A DNA stretch of 38,984 nt. Source: Bacteroidales bacterium (GTDB lineage: Bacteria > Bacteroidota > Bacteroidia > Bacteroidales > UBA12170). The DNA lies in contig JAGGUP010000033.1 of assembly GCA_021158405.1 (NCBI GenBank), positions 1 to 38,984 on the forward strand, read 5' to 3'. The notes beneath the pieces are model-generated. The model was not told where the DNA came from. It saw nothing but the letters and a program-made list of their open reading frames with translations, and made no database searches. Position numbers and translations under genes: made by a program. Of the stretch, positions 18,081 through 26,171 are shown in pieces (positions within the stretch are counted from its first letter, which is position 1; each line of letters starts with the position of its first letter).

Positions 18081-19031
18081 ATGAAAAAGAAATTTTCCCT
18101 TATCCTGCTTTTATTAATTTGCCTTCTGGGATTTTCAAGTTTCAAACTAATCGCTCAGCAGGCAGAAGTACCAGTTATTTTTGAAACAGACATGACTCTA
18201 GACGTGGATGATGTGGGTGCATTGGCTGTATTGCATGGATTGCAAACTGAGGGCAAAGTAAACATTCTTGGGGTTTGTTACAATGAAGTTAATTCATTGG
18301 CACCTGATGCGATCGATGCAATCAATACTTATTACAATCGCGGCACAATTCCAATTGGTATATACAGGAAAGATTTAGTTAATCCAGATCCGTCAGATTA
18401 CTTCACGAGTAAACGCGATTTTGATGTGGATAATATGAAGCATGATGCGTTTGATAATATTGTTGCCGATGCTGTGGCAGTGTATAAATATTTACTTAAA
18501 ACGCAGGCAGACAGTTCAGTTGTTATTATCAGCGTAGGCTTTCTGAATAACTTAAATGATCTTTTAAAAGATCCTGAGGGCTTCAAACTTGTAAAGAGAA
18601 AAGTAAAACTATTGGCAATAATGGGCGGGTTACATAATGACGGCTTTAACCTTTCACGACATAATCTTGTGGATCAATCTCAATATGTTATCGAAAACTG
18701 GCCAGGCATTTTGGTTATCACTGATGCAGGAGGAGATATAATAACTGGTGAAACCCTGAGCAGCACTACACCCACATTCAATCCGGTGAGGCGCGCATAT
18801 GAATTGGAATGGCATCAGGGCCCCAATATTGGTCGTTCCAGCTGGGATGAGGTTACATCATTATACGCCATTTTCAGTACCAAATATTTCAAGGAAGAAT
18901 GGGACGGTGACGGTAGTCTGACAAATGGATACAGCTGGAAATTAAAGAAAGGTTACAGAGGATATGCCGCACCCAAAAATGACAAACAGATTAAAGATGA
19001 AATAGAACGGTTGATGACTCTGGGAAATTAG
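18081..19031 (+). CDS. Exported nucleoside-hydrolase-like protein (NH paralogue E)
   Basis: After a signal peptide (about residues 1-26, ending in LIAQ-Q) comes an NH-like domain with ETDMTLDVDDVGALAVL, the mid-protein VVIISVGFLNNLNDLL, GFNLSRHNL and a late SSWDEVTSLYA. It is clearly a paralogue of A, B and D and keeps the motifs that D has lost. It has 316 aa. It lies 28 bp after the beta-helix gene and ends the island: an insertion-sequence remnant begins 19 bp past its stop. An extracytoplasmic riboside-cleaving role is inferred from the family; the substrate is unknown. Confidence 0.84.
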   Translation: MKKKFSLILLLLICLLGFSSFKLIAQQAEVPVIFETDMTLDVDDVGALAVLHGLQTEGKVNILGVCYNEVNSLAPDAIDAINTYYNRGTIPIGIYRKDLVNPDPSDYFTSKRDFDVDNMKHDAFDNIVADAVAVYKYLLKTQADSSVVIISVGFLNNLNDLLKDPEGFKLVKRKVKLLAIMGGLHNDGFNLSRHNLVDQSQYVIENWPGILVITDAGGDIITGETLSSTTPTFNPVRRAYELEWHQGPNIGRSSWDEVTSLYAIFSTKYFKEEWDGDGSLTNGYSWKLKKGYRGYAAPKNDKQIKDEIERLMTLGN

Positions 19032-19049
19032 TTGTTTTATCAAATCTAA

Positions 19050-19370
19050 TTAGTTAAACCTTAAAAAGTCAGTTTTTTTTGAGAGTATAAATTTCGAAAG
19101 AAATAGTTTCCAAAAAATTGAGATTTGAAATAGGTCAAAAAGAATTTGTTCTTTAATTCTATTGAGCATTTTCTTTAAATTAAACCCTGTTCCAGCTAAA
19201 AGCGTATTCAATTGATCGCCAATTATACCTTTAAGATAATTTTTTAACATTCTGTAGTCGTGTTTAATATATCCAATTACCGGCTCAATTCCCGCTCGAG
19301 CTCTAAAGCGTTTTCTTGCTTTTCGTTTTTCGTATTGAGAGCTTCCTTTTTTAGGCGCTGATGGAGATAA
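19050..19370 (-). mobile_element. 3' remnant of an IS5-type transposase gene
   Basis: On the minus strand, about 105 codons are open down to a stop at 19050, reading KKGSSQYEKRKARKRFRAR, then AGIEPVIGYIKHDYRMLKNY and further. They contain the DDE-transposase C-terminal signature R-x3-E-x6-K (RAGIE then K), which is typical of IS4/IS5-group enzymes. The N-terminal two thirds, with the first two catalytic Asp residues, is missing. The fragment merges directly with a truncated response-regulator gene at about 19360-19377. It is not functional. Terminal inverted repeats were not identified. Confidence 0.8.
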
Positions 19371-19852
19371 AAAAAAAGCAGTAATTCAAATTCTTTATGT
19401 GTTAAGCTTATCTCTTTATTATCGATAAAAGCGCGATGCTCATCAGGCATTACTTTTATTTCATTAAAAACGATCTCATTATTTCCACTGAAGTTAATCC
19501 TGCGGTTAATTGATTTGATGTGCGCATTTAATTCGGCCAGATGAAAGGGTTTGGTGAGGTAATGGTCGGCACCAATATTTAAACCTTCAATTCTGTTTTC
19601 CAGCGAAATACGTGCAGAAATAATGATAATACCTGATTTTAGATTCTTGGCTTTTACCGCTCTGATAATATCCAGACCATTTCCATCTGGTAAGTTGATA
19701 TCCACAATAAGGCAATCGTAATCGTAAAGAGCAATCTTTTCTGAAGCAGCATCATAGGTTTGCACCGATTCGCAAATATGACCTTCGTCTAAAAGGTAAT
19801 CCTAAATGGAATTTGCCAGACTAATTTCATCTTCAATGATCAGTAATTTCAT
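19371..19852 (-). pseudogene. Broken OmpR-type response-regulator gene
   Basis: The reading frame starts with MKLLIIEDEISLANSI at 19852 and meets an in-frame TAG at codon 17 (19802-19804). It then resumes as a good receiver domain: LIVDINLPDGNG holds the phospho-acceptor Asp, and LTKPFHLAEL the conserved Lys. The start of an OmpR/PhoB winged-helix domain follows (EISLTHKEFELLLFF). At this point the gene runs into the transposase remnant, so the DNA-binding helix is lost. With both a nonsense codon and a deleted C-terminus it is dead. The partner histidine kinase is absent from the window. Confidence 0.85.
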
Positions 19853-20093
19853 ATCATAAAAATTAATTTCAGATGCAAAACACCCGGATAATCAATATAT
19901 TAGTTAAGAAAGATTGATGCAGATCCATTTGGTATATCTGAGTCATTTTTCTATTGCTTAGGTCGGCAAAATTACAAAAAAGAAGAATGAACTTTTCTTA
20001 TTCTGAAAGGATGTTGATTTTAACAAACTTATAATGATTTTATTGGATTGTTTAACGGAATTGATTTCTTTTGCAGGAAATAAATATGAGTGT

Positions 20094-20396
20094 ATGCCTG
20101 AGTTTTATTTTTTAGGCCCCTTAATGGGTGCTCTTTCCTTTGTAACAATCGGTATTTTTCATCCTGTTGTTGCTAAACTGGAATATTATTATGGGAAGCA
20201 AAGTTGGTGGGTATTGTTTTTTCCCGGTTTGTTTTTTATCATCGTGTCCTTATTTCTATCCGATTTAGCTTCGATAGCTTTAGGTGTTTTAGGTTTTTCT
20301 ATGCTATGGAGCACTCACGAGCTTTTCAAACAACACAATCGTGTGCTGAAAGGTCGGGCCAAAAGAAATCCAAATAGAAAGTACCATAGCTTATGA
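20094..20396 (+). CDS. DUF4491-family small membrane protein
   Basis: It resembles the DUF4491 family of Bacteroidota: about 100 aa with three hydrophobic segments, a HPVVAKLEYYYGKQSWWVLF core, and a C-terminal LGVLGFSMLWSTHELFKQ followed by a basic tail. The ATG at 20094 gives the family length; an upstream in-frame ATG at 20034 would add 20 unlikely residues. Its last four bases overlap the start of the next gene (ATGA), and that gene encodes a homologue, so the two are coupled. No function is known for the family. Confidence 0.75.
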   Translation: MPEFYFLGPLMGALSFVTIGIFHPVVAKLEYYYGKQSWWVLFFPGLFFIIVSLFLSDLASIALGVLGFSMLWSTHELFKQHNRVLKGRAKRNPNRKYHSL

Positions 20397-20704
20397 ATGT
20401 AGATCTGTTTGAATATAGTTTAAATGTTAGTGGACTTCTTATTGGAGGACTGACTTTTATTTTGATCGTTTTTTCGCGCTGGCTATGTATTGCAGGCGAA
20501 TATTATTTCACTAAGAAATTCTGGATTGTTTTTCTCATCGTAGGATTGCTGGGAAGCATTTCCTCTTTTTTTATCGATCGTCTATTAATTTCAACATCGT
20601 TAGCCATTGTTGGTTTTATTTTTTTATGGGGAATTCAGGAAACTATTGAACAAGAAGAGCGCGTTAAGAAAGGTTGGTTTCCTAAGAATTTAAAAAGAAA
20701 ATAG
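20393..20704 (+). CDS. DUF4491-family small membrane protein (second copy)
   Basis: This is a 103-aa protein with three hydrophobic helices and the family pattern CIAGEYYFTKKFWIVFLIVG, a FLWGIQETIEQEERV motif and a KKGWFPKNLKRK tail. It is a diverged tandem paralogue of the gene just upstream, with which it overlaps by 4 bp. The overlap suggests translational coupling and perhaps a heteromeric membrane unit. Function unknown. Confidence 0.8.
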   Translation: MNVDLFEYSLNVSGLLIGGLTFILIVFSRWLCIAGEYYFTKKFWIVFLIVGLLGSISSFFIDRLLISTSLAIVGFIFLWGIQETIEQEERVKKGWFPKNLKRK

Positions 20705-20794
20705 TCGTTTTTTCAATGAAATTTTTCTTGGTTTTCATATGCTTGTTTACTTTGAATAAATTCAGTTATTTTGTAGAAACATATTCTTGTGGGA

Positions 20795-21247
20795 ATGGAA
20801 TCAGTTAATGCATATCAAATCATCTTATGGATGCACTATTTTGTTAGTGCCAGTTTTTTAATTATTGCTGTTTGGCTTCTGTTTCGTGCAACTTATGGAA
20901 TTAAGAATAATTTGCCCTATTTGCAATTTGATAAAATTCTGTCTCACGCATTTATTATCAATTTGTATCTCCAACTACTTTTTGGTTTGATATTATTTTC
21001 GAATTTAAGCTTTGCTCCAAACTATGATTATCAAAGTGCCGATGGAAGCATTGCAATGGTATCCAAACGTTTATGGCCTATTGAGCATATTGTTTTGATG
21101 CTTTTTGCCCTTTTTATTGCCAATTTGGGACTTATTTTTTCCAACAAAAGTAGTATTGATAAAATAAAACATCAAAAAATACTGCTGTATTATTCTGCAT
21201 CTATTGCATTGATAGCTATTTCTTTAGCTTCAATATATTGGTTCTAA
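20795..21247 (+). CDS. Four-helix integral membrane protein of unknown function
   Basis: The product has 150 aa and about four transmembrane helices, separated by short charged loops and one longer polar loop (SFAPNYDYQSADGSIAMVSKRL). Histidines in or next to helices (WMHYF, SHAFI, IEHIVL) are compatible with a heme- or metal-binding membrane protein, but that is only a possibility. The ATG at 20795 is preferred to the GTG two codons upstream. It is 90 bp after the DUF4491 pair on the same strand. I do not recognise the family. Confidence 0.65.
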   Translation: MESVNAYQIILWMHYFVSASFLIIAVWLLFRATYGIKNNLPYLQFDKILSHAFIINLYLQLLFGLILFSNLSFAPNYDYQSADGSIAMVSKRLWPIEHIVLMLFALFIANLGLIFSNKSSIDKIKHQKILLYYSASIALIAISLASIYWF

Positions 21248-21263
21248 TATTTCGGAAATTTTA

Positions 21264-22405
21264 TTATAAAAGTTTAGGTTTAAAAGTTAACCTTAACCAA
21301 GCCCATTGAGCAAAAGAAGCATTTGTATTTGATCCTAGTGCTGATAGAACCAAATCATCGTGAGGAAGCATAAAGGAGTATCCAATGTCTAGAGAGTGAT
21401 TGGCTGCAAATTTATGAGTAAGAACAAAATCAAATTCATTTCCAATTTTCTTGCTTAAGTCAGTACCCGTTTTTTTGGTATAGGATAGCGCATGGAAATA
21501 TGCTGTTAGCCTTGTTTTCTTCCCGTATTTAATATTGAAATTAATATCACTAATTCCCTGTTTTTTTTCGAAATTGTGGACCTTTATAAAAATCCATAAA
21601 ACCAAAATAGGAGTGAGGAATACTTTCCGTAATTTGTTGAAAATTGCGATCTGTGTTTGATGTATCGTCAAAATCTTTACCAGAATAATGGTCGTAACCC
21701 GCTTTAGCACTTATAAACTGATAGGTATAACTCAGGTTGGCGGTATAAATATGTGCTTGATGATTGTTTCCTGTTCCGTTTTTTCCGAATTGGAAATAGG
21801 CTGCACCGTCAAAAGTGAAGCCATGCAGTTTAGCAATAGGATTCACTCCAATGGTATTTAAGCTATAAGTAGTTAGAGTTCCTGTCTTTTGATAACCCGC
21901 CAGAAGGTTTACGAAATGAATTTTTATTATTCCTCCAATTCCCTTCTATTCCAATATCTCTTACGCCCAAAGTTCCATTCGGAATCAAAGTATTTATTGC
22001 TGAAAAACGTTCAGCAAATGCTAGACTATAATCGTGCTGAAAACGCTGAAGGCTATAGTGTGGAACAAATTGTCCGAAATTTAGTCTAAACTGCTTCCTT
22101 TTATAAAAACCTTCTACATCTTGTAAAATAAATTTTTCTGCCTTTGAACTGCTCAAAGTGGTTTGAACTTTAAACCCCCAATGTTTATCAAACGCCGGGT
22201 CTGACTTCAACCAAAACTTTAATCTTCTCAGGGCAAATGAATGAATATCCGATAAATTGGACGTAAGCCTTAACTGACTGTACCCATGCCATTCCACTTT
22301 TTTTCCTTGAATGGGATTCGCGGTCTTTTCTTCCAGAGGAATTAAGATGAGGAAACAAAGCCAAATGAAACTGATAGCTGTAAAAGATGGATATCTTGTT
22401 GTCAT
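21264..22405 (-). pseudogene. Mosaic porin pseudogene (phosphate-selective-porin-like 5' half joined to a different porin's 3' half)
   Basis: From 22405 the frame encodes a signal peptide and about 150 residues resembling the phosphate-selective porin O/P family (FKVQTTLSSSKAEKFILQDV, RLNFGQFVPHYSLQRFQHDY, GVRDIGIEGNW). At about 21928 the sequence switches, out of frame, to DNA that matches the 3' half of the porin gene at 36504-37739. A second frameshift lies in a run of eight T (21561-21568), where the other copy has seven. The final 97 bp (21264-21360) match the other gene only at about 75%, whereas 21361-21928 match at about 98%. The gene cannot make a full porin. Confidence 0.85.
21361..21928 (-). 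repeat. Near-identical direct repeat, copy 1 (partner 36601-37167)
   Basis: These 568 bp match 36601-37167 in the same orientation, with about 12 substitutions and a one-base homopolymer indel by eye. Identity drops sharply at both edges. Such a block points to recent gene conversion or a duplicative recombination between porin genes. Confidence 0.9.
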
Positions 22406-22450
22406 GTGGATTATACTTTGGTTAATGAACTCATGTAAATTTACAAGGGT

Positions 22451-23251
22451 TTACTGAAGAAATAAAAGTACTAATTTTACAAATGCAACTAATAATCCAA
22501 TACCAATAATAATTGTTGCCGGTTTTTTCCATTTGTCTTTAGTGAAGATCTCCGTTATTTTGGCAATGAAATGAATGATTGTCCACAGAGCCGCAGCCAT
22601 TAAGAAATAATTTTCGAAATTATAACTAAAGTCCTGTACTGAAAATAAAGTATTATGCCATACAAGAGCTAAACCTGAGCTAGCAAAAGCAGTAAATGCA
22701 TTTCCTAGATAAACTTGCCGGATATTGAGCTTCCCAACTTTTACAGCAAAAGGTATTTTTAAAGATTTTAATGAGGTCCCAATTAAGCCGAGAGAGAAAC
22801 CAGATACAATAGGGCCGAATAAGCCGCACATTTTTTGGAATTTGCTTGCTTGCACAGGATAGTTCATTTCTTTGGGTTTGAAATGGATAAATATCATTCT
22901 TAAGCCATATAAAAGGGTGATGGCAGCCAAAATGATTAATAAGGTTTTTTTGGACGAGATGGAATACAGATAAGCTCCTGCCAAGGTGGGAAGGAGAGCG
23001 AGCATAGGAATTATACCAAAGAGTTTTACTTTCATCTTTTTAGGAAGAGCTTGTATTTTCTCTTTATTTTCTGTAATGACCATTCCTGAACCAAAAAAGA
23101 TGGTCCACAATAAGATTTCAATTCCTTGAGAAATGTTATTGCCAAATAGAAAGATAATCAGTAATAAAATAAAAAAGCGGTCGTATTTAACACCTATAAA
23201 GCCGGTTACTATTCCTACAATGAATGTAAGAAGTATAAAGTTAGTGATCAT
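22451..23251 (-). CDS. TauE/SafE-like membrane permease (diverged)
   Basis: The 266-aa product has about eight hydrophobic helices in two halves. Its second half contains CGLFGPIVSGFSLGLIGTS, in the position of the Gly-rich GxxxGxxGxGGG motif of TauE/SafE exporters, though most of the glycines are lost. TauE/SafE proteins move sulfite, sulfoacetate or related organosulfur anions across the inner membrane. It lies 40 bp after a clear TauE/SafE gene on the same strand, so it may form a pair or heteromer with it. The family call is weaker than for the neighbour. Confidence 0.6.
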   Translation of the reverse strand: MITNFILLTFIVGIVTGFIGVKYDRFFILLLIIFLFGNNISQGIEILLWTIFFGSGMVITENKEKIQALPKKMKVKLFGIIPMLALLPTLAGAYLYSISSKKTLLIILAAITLLYGLRMIFIHFKPKEMNYPVQASKFQKMCGLFGPIVSGFSLGLIGTSLKSLKIPFAVKVGKLNIRQVYLGNAFTAFASSGLALVWHNTLFSVQDFSYNFENYFLMAAALWTIIHFIAKITEIFTKDKWKKPATIIIGIGLLVAFVKLVLLFLQ

Positions 23252-23291
23252 AATATTAATTATTGTTTTTCGTGAATTGCAGCTATAATTT

Positions 23292-24029
23292 TTATAAAAT
23301 ATTCCAGATGAGTTTTAGTGCCATAAGTAGTAAGATAATGGCTAATATGCGTTTTACTGCTTTGGGATTTAGTTTTTTTTGCATGAAAATAGTTCCTAGA
23401 GTGGCGCCTCCAATACCTGCCACTGAGGCAATGACTAATAATTTCCAATCAATGCTGCCCATACTCCAATAAGTTAGGAAACCCGAAAATGATGAGAAAG
23501 GCACAACAAAAGCTGTGATGGCAGTGATTTTTTTGGGATTAAAACCGAGCATCAACATCAGGGGAGAAATAATTCCACCTCCACCAATACCCAACATGCC
23601 CGATAATAACCCGGCAAAACTACCTATGGCCGTGAGTGCAAAATAGGGTGTGCCTTGGCGGTAAGTGCTTTGTTCTTTCTTTTTATGAAATAAAAACATC
23701 AAACCCGAAAAAAGAAGAAATCCAATAAAAAGGATTAGAATGATTTTTTTGGGGATATACTGCGAAACATAGGCTCCCATTATTGCAAACAGAAAAGAAG
23801 AAATGATTATGGGAATCCCGATTTTAAAATCGAGCCGCTTATTTTTTATATTGTTGATGCTGGCTCCAGTTAAACTTACGGTATTGTAAAATAAACCAAT
23901 TGGTTTTGCTATATTTATTGGGATTCCAAAAGATACTAATATAGGAATTAAAATGATTGCAGCACCCACTCCGCCTAATGAAAATAAGAATGCTGCTAAA
24001 AATGAAATGCCTCCAATTAAGTAGTCCAT
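23292..24029 (-). CDS. TauE/SafE-family anion permease
   Basis: It has 245 aa and about seven or eight transmembrane helices, with the two family repeats: FLFSLGGVGAAIILIPILVSFGIP near the N-terminus and AGLLSGMLGIGGGGIISPLM after a short basic cytoplasmic loop. Related proteins export or import sulfite and small organosulfur anions across the inner membrane. It lies third in a minus-strand run, 48 bp after a DUF4010-type gene and before a second TauE-like gene. The close spacing and a TetR gene at the head suggest a regulated stress or export operon. The transported compound is unknown. Confidence 0.88.
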   Translation of the reverse strand: MDYLIGGISFLAAFLFSLGGVGAAIILIPILVSFGIPINIAKPIGLFYNTVSLTGASINNIKNKRLDFKIGIPIIISSFLFAIMGAYVSQYIPKKIILILFIGFLLFSGLMFLFHKKKEQSTYRQGTPYFALTAIGSFAGLLSGMLGIGGGGIISPLMLMLGFNPKKITAITAFVVPFSSFSGFLTYWSMGSIDWKLLVIASVAGIGGATLGTIFMQKKLNPKAVKRILAIILLLMALKLIWNIL

Positions 24030-24077
24030 GAGCTTATATTAATTAGTTCGTAAAAACACGATTAATGCTTTATCTTA

Positions 24078-25340
24078 TCAGAAAATAATCAAAAAAACAC
24101 TTATGATAATTAAGCTTAAAAAACCAAGGAGTATTGGTTTTCTAATTTTAGCATGTCCTAAAGAGAGGGCATAAATGGTTTTTATAAAATTATTACTTGT
24201 AATAGCTATTAAGCTGGCTTGAGTAATGATTTCCATTCCAATTTGATATTTTCCTGTAAATAAAGCAATTAAAAAAGGATCAATATCGGTAACACCTACT
24301 ACAAGAGATAAAATATTCAAACCTTTAGCGCCGTAATATTCTAAAACATATTTTGTGATGAGAGCAAAGACAACGAATAAAATTGCAAATAAAACTGCTG
24401 TTTTGAATTCCAAAGGATTATTGTGAGGCAAATTATTGAGGTCTGTTTCTTTTCCTTTGGCAGAGAAGAAATACATGAGAGCCGCAATACTAAAACTGAA
24501 TAAGCTTAGTACAGTAAAAGGTATCCAGAAATGCAGAGCTAAAGCCGAATTGAAGATGTAAGCGATAATAAATATCCGGATAAACATCATGGCGGTTGCA
24601 ACAAAAATTGCAGTTGTAATTTGGTTAGTACCAATATTTCCCGCTTTACTTTTCTTTGCTAAGACAATGGTTGTTGCCGTACTGCTATATAATCCGCCTA
24701 GAAAACCGGTTAAAATAATTCCGCTTTTGGGAAAAAGAAATTTTTGCAGAAGGTAGCTGATGTATGAAATACCAGAAATAATGACAACGGCCAACCAAAT
24801 TTTAAAAGCCGAAATGGGAATGAAGCTACTGATATCGGTTCGAGGCAAAAGGGGTAATACAATTCCTGCAATCACTAAAAACTTAGCCAAAGTTGTAAAT
24901 TCGTTATTGTCTAAACGTTGGCTTAAAGCTCTAAATTGGGGTTTTAATTCAGTGAAAATCAAAACGGTAGTGACTAATAAAATGCTTAGCCATAAGGGCT
25001 TGGTATAGAGTAGTGGAGCAATGCTGTAGGTGATGAAGACAATAACAATAGAAGTGATTCCAAATTGATTTCTTAATTCAATTCTTTTCCAATAGAAGAT
25101 ACCTAACAAAACAGCTAATCCTAATCCTCCTGCCAGAAAAGCCGATAAATTATTGGGCGAAATGACATAGAGAATAAAACCTAAGACCCCAATAAAAGTA
25201 TAGGTTCTATCGGTTCCATAAAGGCTCTCCATTTTCTCGTTTAAATGATGACGCCTTTGTTCTAAACCAATCAATAGAGCAAAAATTGCAACTAATATAA
25301 AGTTGATGAAATCCTGAGGTATTTGTTCTAAAAAGTCCAT
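24078..25340 (-). CDS. MgtC/DUF4010-family integral membrane protein
   Basis: The N-terminal part (about residues 10-140) resembles MgtC-like membrane domains, with the early ALLIGLEQRRHH motif and a TDRTYTFIGVLGF segment. The C-terminal part (about 170-400) fits DUF4010, with ILTGFLGGLYSSTATTIVLA and TDIDPFLIAL. About a dozen transmembrane helices fill the 420 aa. The role of such fused proteins is not established; MgtC itself affects growth at low Mg2+ and membrane energetics. It starts 24 bp after a TetR regulator gene, which probably controls it. Confidence 0.83.
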   Translation of the reverse strand: MDFLEQIPQDFINFILVAIFALLIGLEQRRHHLNEKMESLYGTDRTYTFIGVLGFILYVISPNNLSAFLAGGLGLAVLLGIFYWKRIELRNQFGITSIVIVFITYSIAPLLYTKPLWLSILLVTTVLIFTELKPQFRALSQRLDNNEFTTLAKFLVIAGIVLPLLPRTDISSFIPISAFKIWLAVVIISGISYISYLLQKFLFPKSGIILTGFLGGLYSSTATTIVLAKKSKAGNIGTNQITTAIFVATAMMFIRIFIIAYIFNSALALHFWIPFTVLSLFSFSIAALMYFFSAKGKETDLNNLPHNNPLEFKTAVLFAILFVVFALITKYVLEYYGAKGLNILSLVVGVTDIDPFLIALFTGKYQIGMEIITQASLIAITSNNFIKTIYALSLGHAKIRKPILLGFLSLIIISVFLIIF

Positions 25341-25364
25341 AATTAAAGAGTTTTATAAAAAAAA

Positions 25365-25958
25365 CTAAGACTTTCTTAATATTCTCTCGATTAGAAACGT
25401 CATTTTTTTGCAAAAATCATCTTGATGAAAAACTCCTTTCGAGATGATTAGGTTAATGTTTAAAGTGATTGGGATACCCATATAAAGTAGTGTAACATCT
25501 TCTACAGAAATAGATTCTTCCCAAATTCCTTCCGCAATTCCATCCAAAATAATCTTACCGACTAATTTCCTTTGTGAGTTAAAGATATAATTCAACTTTT
25601 CCATCATCTCTGTATCATTGGAGTGAGAGGCTTCCGAAAATAACAACATGGTGATTCCATTATTTTCCGTGAGGTATCTGATGGTGCTGCAGATAAATTT
25701 GAAAAGTCTTTTTTCAGGATCAGACGAATCCAGTGCAATCTTCCTTAGTCGTCCCACTAAATCTATTGAGACATCATTAATAATGGAAAGGATAATTTCT
25801 CTTTTCGATTTAAAATGCCTGAAAATAGCCCCCTCACTAATTCCGGCATATTTTGCAAGATTTTTCGTAGAAACCGATTTTATCCCCTCTGTTCTTACAA
25901 TATCCAGTACGGCTTTCTTTATTTCTTCCTGCCTTATAATTGTGGGTTTACGTGTCAT
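25365..25958 (-). CDS. TetR/AcrR-family transcriptional regulator
   Basis: The N-terminus (about residues 8-57) holds the TetR-type helix-turn-helix with VSTKNLAKYAGISEGAIFRHF followed by KSKREIILSI. The rest is helical and ligand-binding, with little conservation. The length of 197 aa is normal. It heads the run TetR, DUF4010, TauE, TauE-like, and also lies near an RND efflux operon. Palindromes lie just upstream of its own start (25962-25975) and in the efflux divergon (33082-33093, 33249-33260), so it could control one or both. The inducer is unknown. Confidence 0.9.
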   Translation of the reverse strand: MTRKPTIIRQEEIKKAVLDIVRTEGIKSVSTKNLAKYAGISEGAIFRHFKSKREIILSIINDVSIDLVGRLRKIALDSSDPEKRLFKFICSTIRYLTENNGITMLLFSEASHSNDTEMMEKLNYIFNSQRKLVGKIILDGIAEGIWEESISVEDVTLLYMGIPITLNINLIISKGVFHQDDFCKKMTFLIERILRKS

Positions 25959-25961
25959 AAT

Positions 25962-25975
25962 GTAAAGTTTACTTT
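25962..25975. promoter_or_regulatory. Candidate autoregulatory operator upstream of the TetR gene
   Basis: Two overlapping perfect palindromes occur 4-17 bp upstream of the TetR start: GTAAAGTTTAC (25962-25972) and AAAGT-TT-ACTTT (25964-25975). They share the AAGT...ACTT arms with the paired sites in the efflux divergon, but with shorter spacing. The assignment rests on position and symmetry only. Confidence 0.35.
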
Positions 25976-26069
25976 TCTTAAATTAAATGTATATTACAAA
26001 TATCATTGAATTTTTTTAATTAGTTTTGTAATGTTTAACATTTTGTACTTTTTTGTACAAGATATTATG

Positions 26070-26097
26070 AAAGAGTAGCCCTTGCAGGCTGCTCTTT
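26070..26097 (-). terminator. 11-bp stem-loop downstream of the outer-membrane barrel gene
   Basis: AAAGAGTAGCC (26070-26080) pairs with 26087-26097 with one G-U wobble and a 6-nt loop. It lies about 75 bp past the end of the minus-strand gene at 26172. The minus-strand flank is TTTCATAATATC, so the T-run is modest. The surrounding stretch 25976-26171 contains no gene; it also holds the inverted repeat TTGTAC/GTACAA (26043-26060). Confidence 0.55.
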
Positions 26098-26171
26098 CTT
26101 TGTTATAAAAACTACTACTTTTGTTTCCTCAACAGTACTTTTTAATAAAAAGCCGATATTAAACAGATTCA

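Noticed and set aside
19050-19250. Independent 66-aa gene
   Set aside because: It is the C-terminal end of the transposase remnant; the same frame continues upstream past 19250 with transposase motifs.
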